From the NCBI GenBank assembly GCA_039822105.1, contig JBCBMW010000008.1, positions 85,481-149,480 on the forward strand: 64,000 bases of DNA, read 5' to 3'. The translations under genes were made by a program, and so were the position numbers. Source of the DNA: Parvularcula sp039822105. GTDB lineage: Bacteria; Pseudomonadota; Alphaproteobacteria; Caulobacterales; Parvularculaceae. Every line of letters begins with the position of its first letter. The first letter of the stretch is position 1. The notes beneath the pieces were generated by a model that was not told the DNA's origin, searched no databases, and saw only the letters and a list, made by a program, of their open reading frames with translations. This document shows, piece after piece, positions 18,923 to 27,420 of the stretch.

Positions 18923-19210
18923 TCATTGACGACGGAACCAGCACTTAAAATAGCCGTCCTGATCCTCTCTGACAGAGCCGATCGTGTAGAGATGATCGCG
19001 GATTACAAGTGTGTCGCCCTCGTTCGGCTCTGGGCTGCTGAGAAGCGCTTGTCCCGTGCCAATCTCCACATCTGCGATGCTGCCATTGGCTAGAGATACG
19101 ATAGCCTTGGTTACCGTTTCGGAACCGTCGTTGGTTCGCAAGCGCACATCCTCGCCGAGTGCTGTGATGCCAGTCGGGCCAAGGAGCGCTAGAAGCTCTT
19201 CGAGTTGCAT
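18923..19210 (-). CDS. small beta-rich protein of unknown function
   Basis: A 95-residue protein. After a short helix (MQLEELLALLG) the sequence alternates like a beta barrel (DVRLRTNDGSETVTK, NEGDTLVIRDHLYTIGSV, GYFKCWFRR). This layout loosely recalls small phage head-tail joining proteins, but no phage genes surround it and I would not name it so. A plausible ribosome site (GGAGACC) lies 6 bases before ATG 19210. Function unknown. Confidence 0.5.
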   Translation of the reverse strand: MQLEELLALLGPTGITALGEDVRLRTNDGSETVTKAIVSLANGSIADVEIGTGQALLSSPEPNEGDTLVIRDHLYTIGSVREDQDGYFKCWFRRQ

Positions 19211-19330
19211 AGAGAGGGTCTCCGTCTACGTTGCACTCAGGCCCTGAACGCGGACAGGAGGGTGTGGGGAAAATCGGTGTAGAGAACGATTACATCCGAC
19301 CCTGAACATTGGGACGGATGCAAGGGTCCG

Positions 19331-19540
19331 TCAGGCCATCGCGATCGTGCTCACTGCTGATTTACCGGAGCGGCGATCGATTTCGGTTTCGAAGCTCACC
19401 TTGTCGCCTTCGTTCAGCGGGCCGAGGCCAGCACGTTCCAGAGCGCTCACATGGACGAAGACGTCTGTCGAGCCATCTTCCGGCTCGATGAAGCCGAAGC
19501 CCTTTTGAACATTGAAGAATTTCACGGTACCGTTGGTCAT
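19331..19540 (-). CDS. cold-shock domain protein (CspA family)
   Basis: A 69-residue single cold-shock domain. Both RNA-binding motifs are intact: KGFGFI (RNP1, residues 13-18) and VFVHVSAL (RNP2, residues 27-34). Such proteins bind single-stranded RNA or DNA and act as RNA chaperones. The frame is followed upstream by about 370 bases without another gene, consistent with the long structured leader that often controls csp genes by temperature; whether this copy is cold-induced cannot be told. Confidence 0.95.
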   Translation of the reverse strand: MTNGTVKFFNVQKGFGFIEPEDGSTDVFVHVSALERAGLGPLNEGDKVSFETEIDRRSGKSAVSTIAMA

Positions 19541-19907
19541 GTTGGTGGTCTTTCAGTGGCGTAAAGCGAGGCCACTGCGCACCACACCACGTGGCTGCGC
19601 ATGAACTCTATCGATCATCGGGGTGGGAGGGTCTAAACGTCAGCGGAAAGAAAACCGCGGGGCCCAGGTCGTCCGGCCAAAATGTCGGTGAATACGCGCT
19701 GAGCGTTAAATGGGCGAGAGTCAAGCGCGACGCCCATGCTCAATGGCCGCCAACTTCGACAGCTGCCAAGTGCGCGGTTGGCCATTGCGACGATGCCCGC
19801 AAACACGCCAAGTCAGACGTTGCCGATCTCAGCGCCAATGTCGCCTTTTGGCGAATTCCTGACGGTCATGCCGTGCAGAGGCTAGGAAATTTTGAGAGGT
19901 TCGGACC
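19541..19907. other. gene-free region upstream of the cold-shock gene
   Basis: No credible gene on either strand. Its position suggests promoter and 5' leader of the cold-shock gene. I found no conserved cold-box sequence that I can name, and no strong terminator. Confidence 0.5.
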
Positions 19908-20435
19908 TTAGCTGGCGGTGTAGACAGCCGAGATGTCGCCGGCCATCAGCCGTGCGAAGAGGCGCAACTCGTCCGCCTGAAGAACACCATCGAAATCGCG
20001 ATCGGCGGTGAGGAACTCTTCGACCATGATCTCAGCGAAAGCCGCTTGATCAAGGCCAGGCGCACCGCCTGCCCGCGCTGCGTGTTCGTTGCGAGCGATA
20101 TTGGTGAGGGTCAGGCGCTCGCCCCGCTCCATCGAGCTTGGCACTTCGCGCGGGACCACAAGATGCACCGTCTCTTCGGCGTCAATCGGTACACGGCGGC
20201 TGAGGCGCGCAAGCTGTGCTGAGATGATCCGCTCGGCCGCGAATTCTTCTTGATCGAGCCAGCCGTCGCGATCTTGGTCCACCCGGGCGAAAACGGACGC
20301 TGCATGGGCGATCAGCTGGGCCTCGGTCAGCACCGTGGCCTCGTCGCCGAAAGGATCATCCGCGCCAAACGCGGCGCCGGTGAAACCAATCAGTCCGGCG
20401 AGGAGGCGAGCAGCAAATCGGTAGAGCGCAGGCAT
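19908..20435 (-). CDS. secreted EF-hand calcium-binding protein
   Basis: A protein of about 175 residues with a signal peptide (ending AAFGA) and two clear EF-hand loops: DQDRDGWLDQEEF near residue 54 and DRDFDGVLQADEL near residue 144. It should bind calcium in the periplasm or outside. ATG 20435 starts the hydrophobic leader; a TTG 42 bases upstream is less likely. It follows ndk at 84 bases on the same strand, but a strong hairpin between them suggests separate regulation. Partner or enzymatic role unknown; no other domain is visible. Confidence 0.83.
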   Translation of the reverse strand: MPALYRFAARLLAGLIGFTGAAFGADDPFGDEATVLTEAQLIAHAASVFARVDQDRDGWLDQEEFAAERIISAQLARLSRRVPIDAEETVHLVVPREVPSSMERGERLTLTNIARNEHAARAGGAPGLDQAAFAEIMVEEFLTADRDFDGVLQADELRLFARLMAGDISAVYTAS

Positions 20436-20477
20436 GGCAAAAGATCCCTTTGCCGCTGCCCTGCAAATGCCGTGCAA

Positions 20478-20509
20478 GAGGGCGAGAAACGCCGCAGCGC
20501 CTCGCCCTC
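20478..20509 (-). terminator. hairpin downstream of ndk
   Basis: GAGGGCGAG and CTCGCCCTC are perfect 9-base arms between the ndk stop and the EF-hand gene. There is no good T-run on the minus strand, so it may be a weak terminator or RNA-stability element. Confidence 0.4.
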
Positions 20510-20519
20510 TATGCGGGCG

Positions 20520-20942
20520 TTAGCCAACGATTTCGTCGTCGGAGAAGAAGAACTTGATCTCTTCTGCCGCGGTTTCTGGGGCATCGGAGCCGTGAACCGA
20601 GTTGGCTTCGATGCTCTCGGCAAACTCCGCGCGGATCGTGCCAGCAGCCGCCTCAGCAGGGTTCGTCGCGCCCATCACTTCGCGGTTCTTGGCAATGGCG
20701 CCTTCGCCCTCGAGGACCTGCACCACAACGGGACCAGAGGTCATAAAGCTGACGAGGTCGCCATAGAACGGGCGCTCTTTGTGGACGGCGTAGAAGTCGC
20801 CGGCCTGCGCAGCAGAAAGCTGGATCCGCTTTTGTGCAACAATCCGCAGGCCAGCATCCTCGAACTTGGCGATGATTTTGCCGGTGAGATTGCGTGCGGT
20901 GGCGTCGGGTTTGATGATCGAAAGGGTGCGTTCGGTGGCCAT
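20520..20942 (-). CDS. ndk: nucleoside diphosphate kinase
   Basis: A 140-residue NDP kinase. It transfers the gamma phosphate from ATP to other (d)NDPs through the phosphohistidine H117 in NSVHGSD. The ERTLSIIKPDA start and the ATNPAEAAAGTIR segment are family hallmarks and the length is standard. AGGA precedes ATG 20942. A normal, complete housekeeping gene. Confidence 0.97.
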   Translation of the reverse strand: MATERTLSIIKPDATARNLTGKIIAKFEDAGLRIVAQKRIQLSAAQAGDFYAVHKERPFYGDLVSFMTSGPVVVQVLEGEGAIAKNREVMGATNPAEAAAGTIRAEFAESIEANSVHGSDAPETAAEEIKFFFSDDEIVG

Positions 20943-21026
20943 GGTTCCTATGTCCTTTGACAGCGTGAATCAGAATTTCCGCGGCGGTTACACAGACACG
21001 GAGCCAGCGGCAACAGGGGAGCCACC

Positions 21027-21401
21027 ATGACGCAGGACGAACGTTGGCAAGGGATTGCGATTTACGGGCTCTACCTGTTGGCCCTGTTCACGGCGGTGCC
21101 GTTCTTCATCGGCGTCGTTCTGGCTTATGTGTTCAGGTCCAGCGGTTCACCCGCCATCCAAACACATTTTGAGCACCAGATCGGGCTCTTCTGGCGGTTC
21201 TTCTTAGGCAACGTTCTGAACGCGGTGTTGGCGAGCGCTGGGATGGCGCTGGCCATTGTGATCATCGGCCTTCCGATGCTGCTAGTGGCCGCCGCGATCT
21301 TCATTTGGCTTTGGGTGATGATGCTGACGCGCTGCATCCGCGGTATTGGTCGGCTGAACACCGGCGAGGCGTACCCTATCCCCGCCGGGTTTAGTCTTTA
21401 G
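21027..21401 (+). CDS. DUF4870-like small membrane protein
   Basis: A 124-residue protein with three predicted membrane helices (about residues 9-33, 49-65 and 70-100) and a short polar C-terminus (GEAYPIPAGFSL). The pattern of a histidine/glutamine-rich hinge (QTHFEHQIGLFWR) between helices 1 and 2 is typical of DUF4870/TIC20-like small membrane proteins. Function unknown. AGGGGAGCC gives a good ribosome site. It is divergent from ndk. Confidence 0.75.
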   Translation: MTQDERWQGIAIYGLYLLALFTAVPFFIGVVLAYVFRSSGSPAIQTHFEHQIGLFWRFFLGNVLNAVLASAGMALAIVIIGLPMLLVAAAIFIWLWVMMLTRCIRGIGRLNTGEAYPIPAGFSL

Positions 21402-21410
21402 ACCGACCGC

Positions 21411-22541
21411 TTAGTCGATCATCCGGCGGTTCTTGAGCTTTTCATAGCGGGTCAGCGTCTCATGAAGCCAACGCGCGTGCTCATCCACCCGGCCCATCGC
21501 GACGTCCTTTGAGAACCGGATGCGGTCGCGGTCGTCATTGGTATAGTCCGCAGCCCCCATAAAGGCGTCGGTCGGCTCACCCTCATAAGCGTCCTTCAAG
21601 ACGTCCCAGCGGTTCTGCATGAAGCTGCCAGGCTTTACCGCGTCGTGGGATGAGCGCCATTGGACCACGAGGCCAGCGAGGGTCGGCAGCACCATGAAGC
21701 CCACAAAGGGCGCCGCTGTCGTAAAGCCGTCGAACATCGAGCCCGTGGTCGAACCGGTGGAGACCACGGCCACCACAGCTGCGATGACTGACATGACAAA
21801 CGCGGCCATCCAGGTGCGCCGCGTATCCTCGATATCTGGTTGATCAACCTCGAGAACTTTGATGTTGAAGAGGGACAAACACCGTTTGATCGTACGGCGT
21901 ATGTTGTACTCGGCAATATAAGTCAGTGTGCTTTGGATAAGACCGGATGCACCCTTGATCGGCTCTTCATTCACCGCTCGTTCGGCGACGACACCGCTCA
22001 GCTCACCAAGCGTGCTTTCGATCAGGTGCGCATTGTTCTCACGGGTGATCCGTAGACGACGCTCCCCTTTCTTATCGAGGTCATAGCGGAAGAACTTGAC
22101 ACCCACCCGCCCAACGGTGGCAAACAGGATGAAGGCAGTGATCAATCCCGAATAGATGCCGGTGGCCGTCACTGCTTCTCCGAGGCTGACACCATCGTTG
22201 GCACGATCAAGCGACAACAACACGGTCGACGCAGCGCCGACAACGAGCGCGGCAGCGATCGACATCGTCAGCGGGATCCACTTGAACAGGATCAGGAATG
22301 ATGAACGCTCATAGTTGAGAAGCCCACGCTTGTTGCCATCACTGTCGAAGACGAAGTTCCGGTTTTTGATTTCCTTCCGCACACAGTTGATCAACTCACC
22401 GAAATACTTCCGGTCGTGATTGTCCCAATCCACATGCGAAATGTAATGAGACAGTTCTGTGATGGCGTTTTCGCCGATGTCGAGCGCGGACTCGTCGCTT
22501 TCCAGCTCGCCTTCGGTCTCGTTCAGAAACTCGTCATCCAT
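21411..22541 (-). CDS. four-helix membrane protein of unknown function
   Basis: A 376-residue protein: acidic N-terminus (residues 1-25), two membrane helices at about 82-110 and 125-146, a central soluble region (about 150-240, with ITRENNAHLIESTLGEL), two more helices at about 247-267 and 275-296, and a soluble C-terminus. I do not recognise the family. It may be a bilateral membrane-anchored scaffold, but there is no motif to support a catalytic role. Its neighbours (DUF4870-like protein, M1 peptidase) give no clear functional hint. Confidence 0.7.
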   Translation of the reverse strand: MDDEFLNETEGELESDESALDIGENAITELSHYISHVDWDNHDRKYFGELINCVRKEIKNRNFVFDSDGNKRGLLNYERSSFLILFKWIPLTMSIAAALVVGAASTVLLSLDRANDGVSLGEAVTATGIYSGLITAFILFATVGRVGVKFFRYDLDKKGERRLRITRENNAHLIESTLGELSGVVAERAVNEEPIKGASGLIQSTLTYIAEYNIRRTIKRCLSLFNIKVLEVDQPDIEDTRRTWMAAFVMSVIAAVVAVVSTGSTTGSMFDGFTTAAPFVGFMVLPTLAGLVVQWRSSHDAVKPGSFMQNRWDVLKDAYEGEPTDAFMGAADYTNDDRDRIRFSKDVAMGRVDEHARWLHETLTRYEKLKNRRMID

Positions 22542-22660
22542 GGCCCACTCACCCCTAACAACATCACGCTGCGATCAGATCGACGAACGCGTTCGTTTGA
22601 ATGTTGGGCAAAAGGTAAACGACGCCAGATGGATCACCAAGCGCTTGTTCGCAAAACAGT

Positions 22661-24334
22661 TTAGCTCTTGTTTTTACATGGCTTTATAATCGGAAGATCA
22701 CGCAAGATCAGCATGTCGGGATCGATCTCGAGCTCTGCGCTGGCCGGCGCCGCAAGAACACCGCTGCCGCCCTCCATCGAAACGGTGAGAGACTGGCCAT
22801 CCAGGACCACAGGAACGGGCATCTCGAAACGGTAGGGCCCGGTGTCTTCCCACGCCAAACGCACCTCATCGTCGGCGCGCCCCACCTCCAGCTTCGGAAG
22901 CTGCGCCCGATAGAGATACGCGCGAACAATGTCGCCAAGGTCTCGCCCGGCCTCGTCTGATAGGATGGCGATGAAGTCTTCTGTCGATCTGTAGCCAGGC
23001 AGCTTCTCATACCCGTCCCAAGGCTCTGCCGTGCCATAAACAAGCCGCCGCGTGGCTCGCCACAGCACCTCTTCACCAACCAGCCAACGAAGGGTGTGCA
23101 GCATCCACGCTCCCTTGGCATAAACATCAGGATTGCCAATCGCCGCCTCGACATGGGGCGTATCCGGAACAACGGCAGGATTACAGTTCTCAAGCCGCAG
23201 ATAGGTCTCATACATGTGATGGCGGTAGGCCGCCGCGCCCAACGTCGCTTCTGTGTAGAGCGGTTGCATATACATACCGTACCCCTCATGCAGCCAAACA
23301 TCCTCAGGTGCGGCGTGGGTCATCGCGTTGCCAAACCACTCATGCGACAGCTCGTGATGGAGAAGCCAATCAAATCCGTGTTCATCCGATTTGTACCCCC
23401 AACCATAGGCATTGATCGTCTGATGCTCCATGCCGAGATGCGGCGTTTCAACGAACCCCACCTTTTCCTCTCGCCACGGATAAGGACCCACCAGATCCTC
23501 GAAAAACGCAAGATGTGGCTTGGCATCGGTTTCGATCAGTGTTCGTGCTTTATCCGCGTTCTCCGGCAGGGCGTAGAAGACAATCGGCAAGGTCGAACCA
23601 TCGCGGCTCACGAAAACATCTTCAATCACCGTGTAGGGACCAGCGTTGAGCGCGACGGCGTAACCCGTGTGCGGCGAAGGGGTCCGCCAATGATAGGTCG
23701 CCAGACCATCAGTGCGCTTCTCGTCAATCAAGACGCCATTCATCGCGACGACCAGCGGATCAGGAACGGTGACGATAAGGTCGAGACCTTCGTCAGGCTT
23801 GTCGCCGAAATGGTCTTTGCACGGCCACCAGAGGTCACAGCCCCTGCCCTGAACCGCTGTTGCGAACCATGGCTGTCCGTCGCCCGCCTTTGACCAGACG
23901 AAGCCGCCGTCCCAGGGCGCGTTCTCCGCAACGTGCGGCGCCCCTTCATAAGAAAGAGACACTGTGGCCGTCTCTCCCGGCGCGAGAGGAGCGGAGAGTT
24001 GAAGTCTCACCTTGTTCTGGTCGCGCTCCGCCGAGATCGCTTGTCCAGCATGAGATGCGGGGCCCAAAACGAAGCGAGGGTCGAGATCCAGCTCCACCAC
24101 ATCCAGTTCTGCGAGCGCCGTCAGCCTCACCGACAGGGTTCCGGCAATGCTCTCGGCATCAGGGTCCACACTCAACTCTAAGCGGTAGTGACGAACGTCA
24201 TAGGCCTGCTGCAGCTCTGTCAGAGTACCGCCAGAAACGCGCGTTTGCGGATGAAGTTCCGTGCGTTGGCCGCCAGTACTCACGCAGGCCGCCAATAGAA
24301 AGACCACCCAAACCCTTAACAACCAATGCCGCAT
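22661..24334 (-). CDS. M1-family zinc metallopeptidase lipoprotein
   Basis: About 557 residues. A lipobox (LLAAC) at residues 12-16 predicts a lipid-anchored, periplasm-facing protein. The M1 zinc site is complete: HELSH at about residue 325 followed by 18 residues and the third ligand Glu (WLHEGYG). The exopeptidase motif is GMEH rather than the usual GAMEN, which occurs in a separate branch of the family. It should cleave N-terminal residues from peptides taken up or released in the periplasm. ATG 24334 is preceded by GGAGG and directly starts the lipoprotein signal; an earlier frame start would bury it. Not obviously in an operon. Confidence 0.9.
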   Translation of the reverse strand: MRHWLLRVWVVFLLAACVSTGGQRTELHPQTRVSGGTLTELQQAYDVRHYRLELSVDPDAESIAGTLSVRLTALAELDVVELDLDPRFVLGPASHAGQAISAERDQNKVRLQLSAPLAPGETATVSLSYEGAPHVAENAPWDGGFVWSKAGDGQPWFATAVQGRGCDLWWPCKDHFGDKPDEGLDLIVTVPDPLVVAMNGVLIDEKRTDGLATYHWRTPSPHTGYAVALNAGPYTVIEDVFVSRDGSTLPIVFYALPENADKARTLIETDAKPHLAFFEDLVGPYPWREEKVGFVETPHLGMEHQTINAYGWGYKSDEHGFDWLLHHELSHEWFGNAMTHAAPEDVWLHEGYGMYMQPLYTEATLGAAAYRHHMYETYLRLENCNPAVVPDTPHVEAAIGNPDVYAKGAWMLHTLRWLVGEEVLWRATRRLVYGTAEPWDGYEKLPGYRSTEDFIAILSDEAGRDLGDIVRAYLYRAQLPKLEVGRADDEVRLAWEDTGPYRFEMPVPVVLDGQSLTVSMEGGSGVLAAPASAELEIDPDMLILRDLPIIKPCKNKS

Positions 24335-24477
24335 CCCGCCTCCATCAACCCGCCCCAACCCACCAAAGCGGTGCTCTGACAAAGGGGTCAAGCGGGCATC
24401 GCGTTCGCTGTCGTCGCAGCGGTAACAGTTAATTGAGGGTCAGGGTGTAACACCATCGCGGTCCAGGGGAGAGAACC

Positions 24478-24927
24478 ATGCGGCGCCTTATCTATCTTAG
24501 CACTGCCTATCGCGAGCCCAACCAAGAGATGCTCGACACCATTCTGACAGACGCGAGAGCTTACAACAGCTCCCATGGCGTCACCGGTATGCTTGTCGCA
24601 CACGGCAAAAAGTTCCTGCAGGTGCTTGAGGGCGATGCGGCTAAAGTCGAGATGGTGATGAAACGTGTGTGTGCGTCACAAAAGCACGGCGGCATCGTCA
24701 CACTTGTGGATACCGACGCTACACAACGCCTCTTCCCCGAATGGACGATGGGCTATGAGCGCTTGGCCACGAACGAAGAGGTCGACGGCTTCACCACGAT
24801 CGCCGGCGCAGCCATGACGTTCCGCGATACGGGTGAATCGGATCTTGTGCAGCTGCTCGATCGGTTCTTCGACCGCTGGGCCCAGTTGCCACGATCTGTC
24901 AGCGCTGAACCACGCCTCCGCGCCTAA
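24478..24927 (+). CDS. BLUF-domain blue-light photoreceptor
   Basis: A 149-residue BLUF protein that binds FAD and senses blue light. The photo-switch residues are present: Tyr6, Asn30 and Gln48 (FLQVLEG), and the conserved Trp89/Met91 in PEWTMGY. The N-terminal 95 residues are the photoreceptor domain; the remaining ~50 form a helical cap with no output domain, so signalling would be through protein contacts. GGGGAG precedes the start. It is one VOC gene away from the retinal/rhodopsin genes, so a light-related regulatory link is attractive but unproven. Confidence 0.95.
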   Translation: MRRLIYLSTAYREPNQEMLDTILTDARAYNSSHGVTGMLVAHGKKFLQVLEGDAAKVEMVMKRVCASQKHGGIVTLVDTDATQRLFPEWTMGYERLATNEEVDGFTTIAGAAMTFRDTGESDLVQLLDRFFDRWAQLPRSVSAEPRLRA

Positions 24928-24987
24928 GCCATCCGTTAGGGCCTTGCTTCAGGTCGCAGTGACCGAGGGGTTCGTAGCAACTCGGCG

Positions 24988-25401
24988 TTACGGCCAGAGA
25001 ACCTCTGGGTTCTTCATCGTTTTGATCTCAAGAACGTTGTTGTTCGGATCACTGATGAAAAAGGTTTCTTGCTCGTACTTGTCGTCCCTGAACCGGCGGT
25101 AAGGCGGATCGATGTACTCAAGACCTGCAGCAGCGATCCGGTCTTTCAACGCGTCGAAATCTTCTTGGCTCAGATGAACACCGAAATGCGGCACCAAGAC
25201 ATTTCCCATGTCCACATCATGGCGGACACTGGGCAGTGTTTCCTCGCTTTGGTGCAAGGTTAGCTCATTTCCCCAGAAATTGACGTCTTGCCAGCGGCCC
25301 TCCTCGCGGTTGCCCAGCGTGCAGCCAAACACATCCACATAAAATGCAACCGTTTTTGCAAGATCACCCGCCGGAATGGCCAGATGGACAATCGCGGACA
25401 T
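24988..25401 (-). CDS. VOC (glyoxalase-fold) family protein
   Basis: About 137 residues, a vicinal-oxygen-chelate domain of two paired beta-alpha-beta units. The possible metal ligands include His7 (IVHLAIP), H51 (LTLHQSE), H73 (VPHFGVH) and the C-terminal glutamate in NNVLEIK. The family covers glyoxalases, dioxygenases and resistance proteins; this one resembles general dioxygenase-like VOC members and the substrate is unknown. GGGAG lies before ATG 25401. It is convergent with the BLUF gene. Confidence 0.85.
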   Translation of the reverse strand: MSAIVHLAIPAGDLAKTVAFYVDVFGCTLGNREEGRWQDVNFWGNELTLHQSEETLPSVRHDVDMGNVLVPHFGVHLSQEDFDALKDRIAAAGLEYIDPPYRRFRDDKYEQETFFISDPNNNVLEIKTMKNPEVLWP

Positions 25402-25615
25402 AGATAGCGCTCCCAAAGCGTCTCTTCTTTTTATGGGAGTCGCAAAACGCTCACAACCTGCCAGGCTGAGGGGCAGATGGGAAAGCCCATAAGGCCCAAA
25501 TCAGCGACGCGCCGCGCACTGAATTTCCAAAAGATGCTGCGCCGCACACCTACCAAATCACCCCTGTGACAGGATGGCTGCTTGCCCCGCGCCCATTCAG
25601 CCTACTCTCTTTGTC

Positions 25616-26482
25616 ATGAACAACTGGCTCAGCATTTTCGTGTTGACCACCGGCGCCTTCATCTCGTTGGAGCTGTTTGTCGGGTTTGATGCGCTCGGCG
25701 TGGGTTTGACCGTCGCCCTCGCGGCATCATTCATCATGTCGGGCCTGCCGCACGGCGCCCTGGATCTGTGGATCTCACGCGATGCAGGATACTGGCGATC
25801 TTGGCACAGTTTCGCTGCCTTTCATGTGATATACATCGCGTGCGCGGCAGCTTGCTTCTTCCTCTTCTCCGTATGGGAATCTCTCGCGCTGCTGGCGTTC
25901 TTAGTCTTCAGTATCGTCCATTTCTCCGACGACTGGTCCGAAACGCTACCGCGATCGGTGCGTTTGCTTCTCAGTTTCAGCACGATCGCCCTACCATTCT
26001 TGGCCCACCCCCAAGATGTCGCAGATATCTTCAGCGTGATGATCGGCCAAGACGCCGGTCGTACCCAGACAGATCTGGATGGACTTAGCCAATACCTTCC
26101 AACGGTTGCGACGGCATCCTTAGGCGCCGTGGCGGTTCTTGACTGGCGCCAGCTGACGCTTCCCGTCGCCGTCTTCGCAGGCGCACTCTTCCTCCCTCCC
26201 CTGATCTTCTTTGGCCTCTACTTCGCAGTTTGGCATAGTCCACTTCACCTCCGTCGGCATGCGGATTTGATCGCAACACCGTCGCGACGCTCTGTTCTTG
26301 TTGCGTATGCGTTCGGTGCAGCAGCAATTGCTGCTGGCATCACCATCGTCGCGCTTCCGGCGATCTCATCACTGAGCATTTCCGAGCACGTTATTCGTAT
26401 GATTTTCTGGGGTTTAGCGGCACTTACTGTGCCGCACATGATCCTATTGTCGCAGGTTGGAACACTGACAAAACGTTCTTAG
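25616..26482 (+). CDS. blh: Brp/Blh-type beta-carotene 15,15'-dioxygenase
   Basis: A membrane oxygenase of about 288 residues with multiple helices. It cleaves beta-carotene centrally into two retinals, the chromophore of the rhodopsin encoded 80 bases downstream on the same strand. The iron-binding histidine motifs typical of Brp/Blh are visible: GLPHGALDLW (His46), IVHFSDDW and VWHSPLHLRRH. Start is uncertain: ATG 25616 gives the usual short leader, but ATG 25574 is also in frame and neither has a strong ribosome site. The upstream carotenoid synthesis genes are not in the window. Confidence 0.93.
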   Translation: MNNWLSIFVLTTGAFISLELFVGFDALGVGLTVALAASFIMSGLPHGALDLWISRDAGYWRSWHSFAAFHVIYIACAAACFFLFSVWESLALLAFLVFSIVHFSDDWSETLPRSVRLLLSFSTIALPFLAHPQDVADIFSVMIGQDAGRTQTDLDGLSQYLPTVATASLGAVAVLDWRQLTLPVAVFAGALFLPPLIFFGLYFAVWHSPLHLRRHADLIATPSRRSVLVAYAFGAAAIAAGITIVALPAISSLSISEHVIRMIFWGLAALTVPHMILLSQVGTLTKRS

Positions 26483-26562
26483 ATCGCATGCGTCATTCCA
26501 CCACTAGGCTCTACAGAAACAAAATTTAGTTCCCATGCATCAACAACAACAAAGGGAACACC

Positions 26563-27357
26563 ATGGAAGCAACAGAACTCCTCAGCGTGGGTCAGTATAA
26601 CCTGATCTACAACGCTTTCTCTTTCACGTTCGCAACGATGGCTGCGGCCACGTTGTTCTTCTGGTTGGGTCGCGCCCAAGTGGCGCCGGCTTACCGCACA
26701 GCACTGACAGTGACAGGGTTGGTGACAGCAATCGCCGCCTATCACTATTGGCGGATCTTTGAGAGCTGGGACGCTGCCTACACCGTCGTAGACGGAACGA
26801 TCACGGCAACAGGGTATGCGTTCAACGATGCCTACCGATATGTCGATTGGCTCCTGACCGTTCCCCTCCTCCTGATCGAACTGATCTTGGTCATGCGTTT
26901 GTCGCGTGAGGAGACGTTCAGTAAAGCAACGACCCTTGGTGTTGCTGCGGCGATTATGGTGGCTCTCGGCTACCCTGGAGAGATTGCCGACGACAACGGC
27001 ACCCGGGCGCTCTGGGGCTTCTTATCGACCATCCCGTTCCTCTACATCGTGTGGCAGCTCTTCCAGGGTCTGGGCCAGTCGATTGAGCGGCAGCCGGACA
27101 ATGTGAAACCGCTGATCAAGGCCGCACGCCTTTTGACCTTTGCCAGCTGGGGCTTCTACCCGATTGTCTACATGGCACCCTTCGTGGGCCTGACCGGCGG
27201 TGCTGCCGATACGGTCATCCAGGTGGGTTACACGATCGCTGATATCGTCGCCAAAGCGATGTTCGGTGTCTTGATCTATGTGATCGCCATGCGGAAGTCA
27301 GAACACGAAATGGGCTCAGACGCCGCGCCTGCTGCTGTCGCTCAGCCAGCTGAGTGA
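26563..27357 (+). CDS. xanthorhodopsin-type light-driven proton pump
   Basis: A 264-residue seven-helix microbial rhodopsin. Retinal-binding Lys231 (IADIVAKA) and the counterion Asp95, Thr99 and proton donor Glu106 in RYVDWLLTVPLLLIE form the DTE triad of an outward proton pump, with Arg92 and His61 also in place. Leu103, at the spectral-tuning site of proteorhodopsin, predicts green absorption. Gly152 (LWGFLST) aligns with the xanthorhodopsin glycine that opens room for a carotenoid antenna, and the whole sequence is closest in my judgement to Salinibacter xanthorhodopsin. AAAGGGAAC precedes the ATG. A bidirectional terminator follows. Confidence 0.97.
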   Translation: MEATELLSVGQYNLIYNAFSFTFATMAAATLFFWLGRAQVAPAYRTALTVTGLVTAIAAYHYWRIFESWDAAYTVVDGTITATGYAFNDAYRYVDWLLTVPLLLIELILVMRLSREETFSKATTLGVAAAIMVALGYPGEIADDNGTRALWGFLSTIPFLYIVWQLFQGLGQSIERQPDNVKPLIKAARLLTFASWGFYPIVYMAPFVGLTGGAADTVIQVGYTIADIVAKAMFGVLIYVIAMRKSEHEMGSDAAPAAVAQPAE

Positions 27358-27366
27358 TCAAAAAAA

Positions 27367-27394
27367 GAGGCATGGAGCTCTCGCTCCATGCCTC
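27367..27394. terminator. bidirectional terminator between rhodopsin gene and VPLPA-CTERM gene
   Basis: GAGGCATGGAG and CTCCATGCCTC are perfect 11-base arms around a 6-base loop. An A-run on the left (27361-27366 AAAAAA) gives a T-run for the minus-strand gene; the right side is T-rich for the rhodopsin transcript. The stem shares its core with the terminator at 28320-28345. Confidence 0.85.
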
Positions 27395-27420
27395 ATTCAT
27401 CTTAGAAATCTTGGTCGTCT

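Noticed and set aside
18923..19210. Phage head-tail joining gene / prophage remnant
   Set aside because: Only a loose fold-pattern resemblance; no other phage structural gene in the area.
19591..19911. A 106-codon frame upstream of the cold-shock gene
   Set aside because: No ribosome site, no homology-like pattern, and the position fits a csp leader better.
26563..27357. Possible sodium-pumping (NDQ) or chloride-pumping rhodopsin
   Set aside because: The motif in helix 3 is Asp-Thr-Glu, not Asn-Asp-Gln or Thr-Ser-Ala-like.
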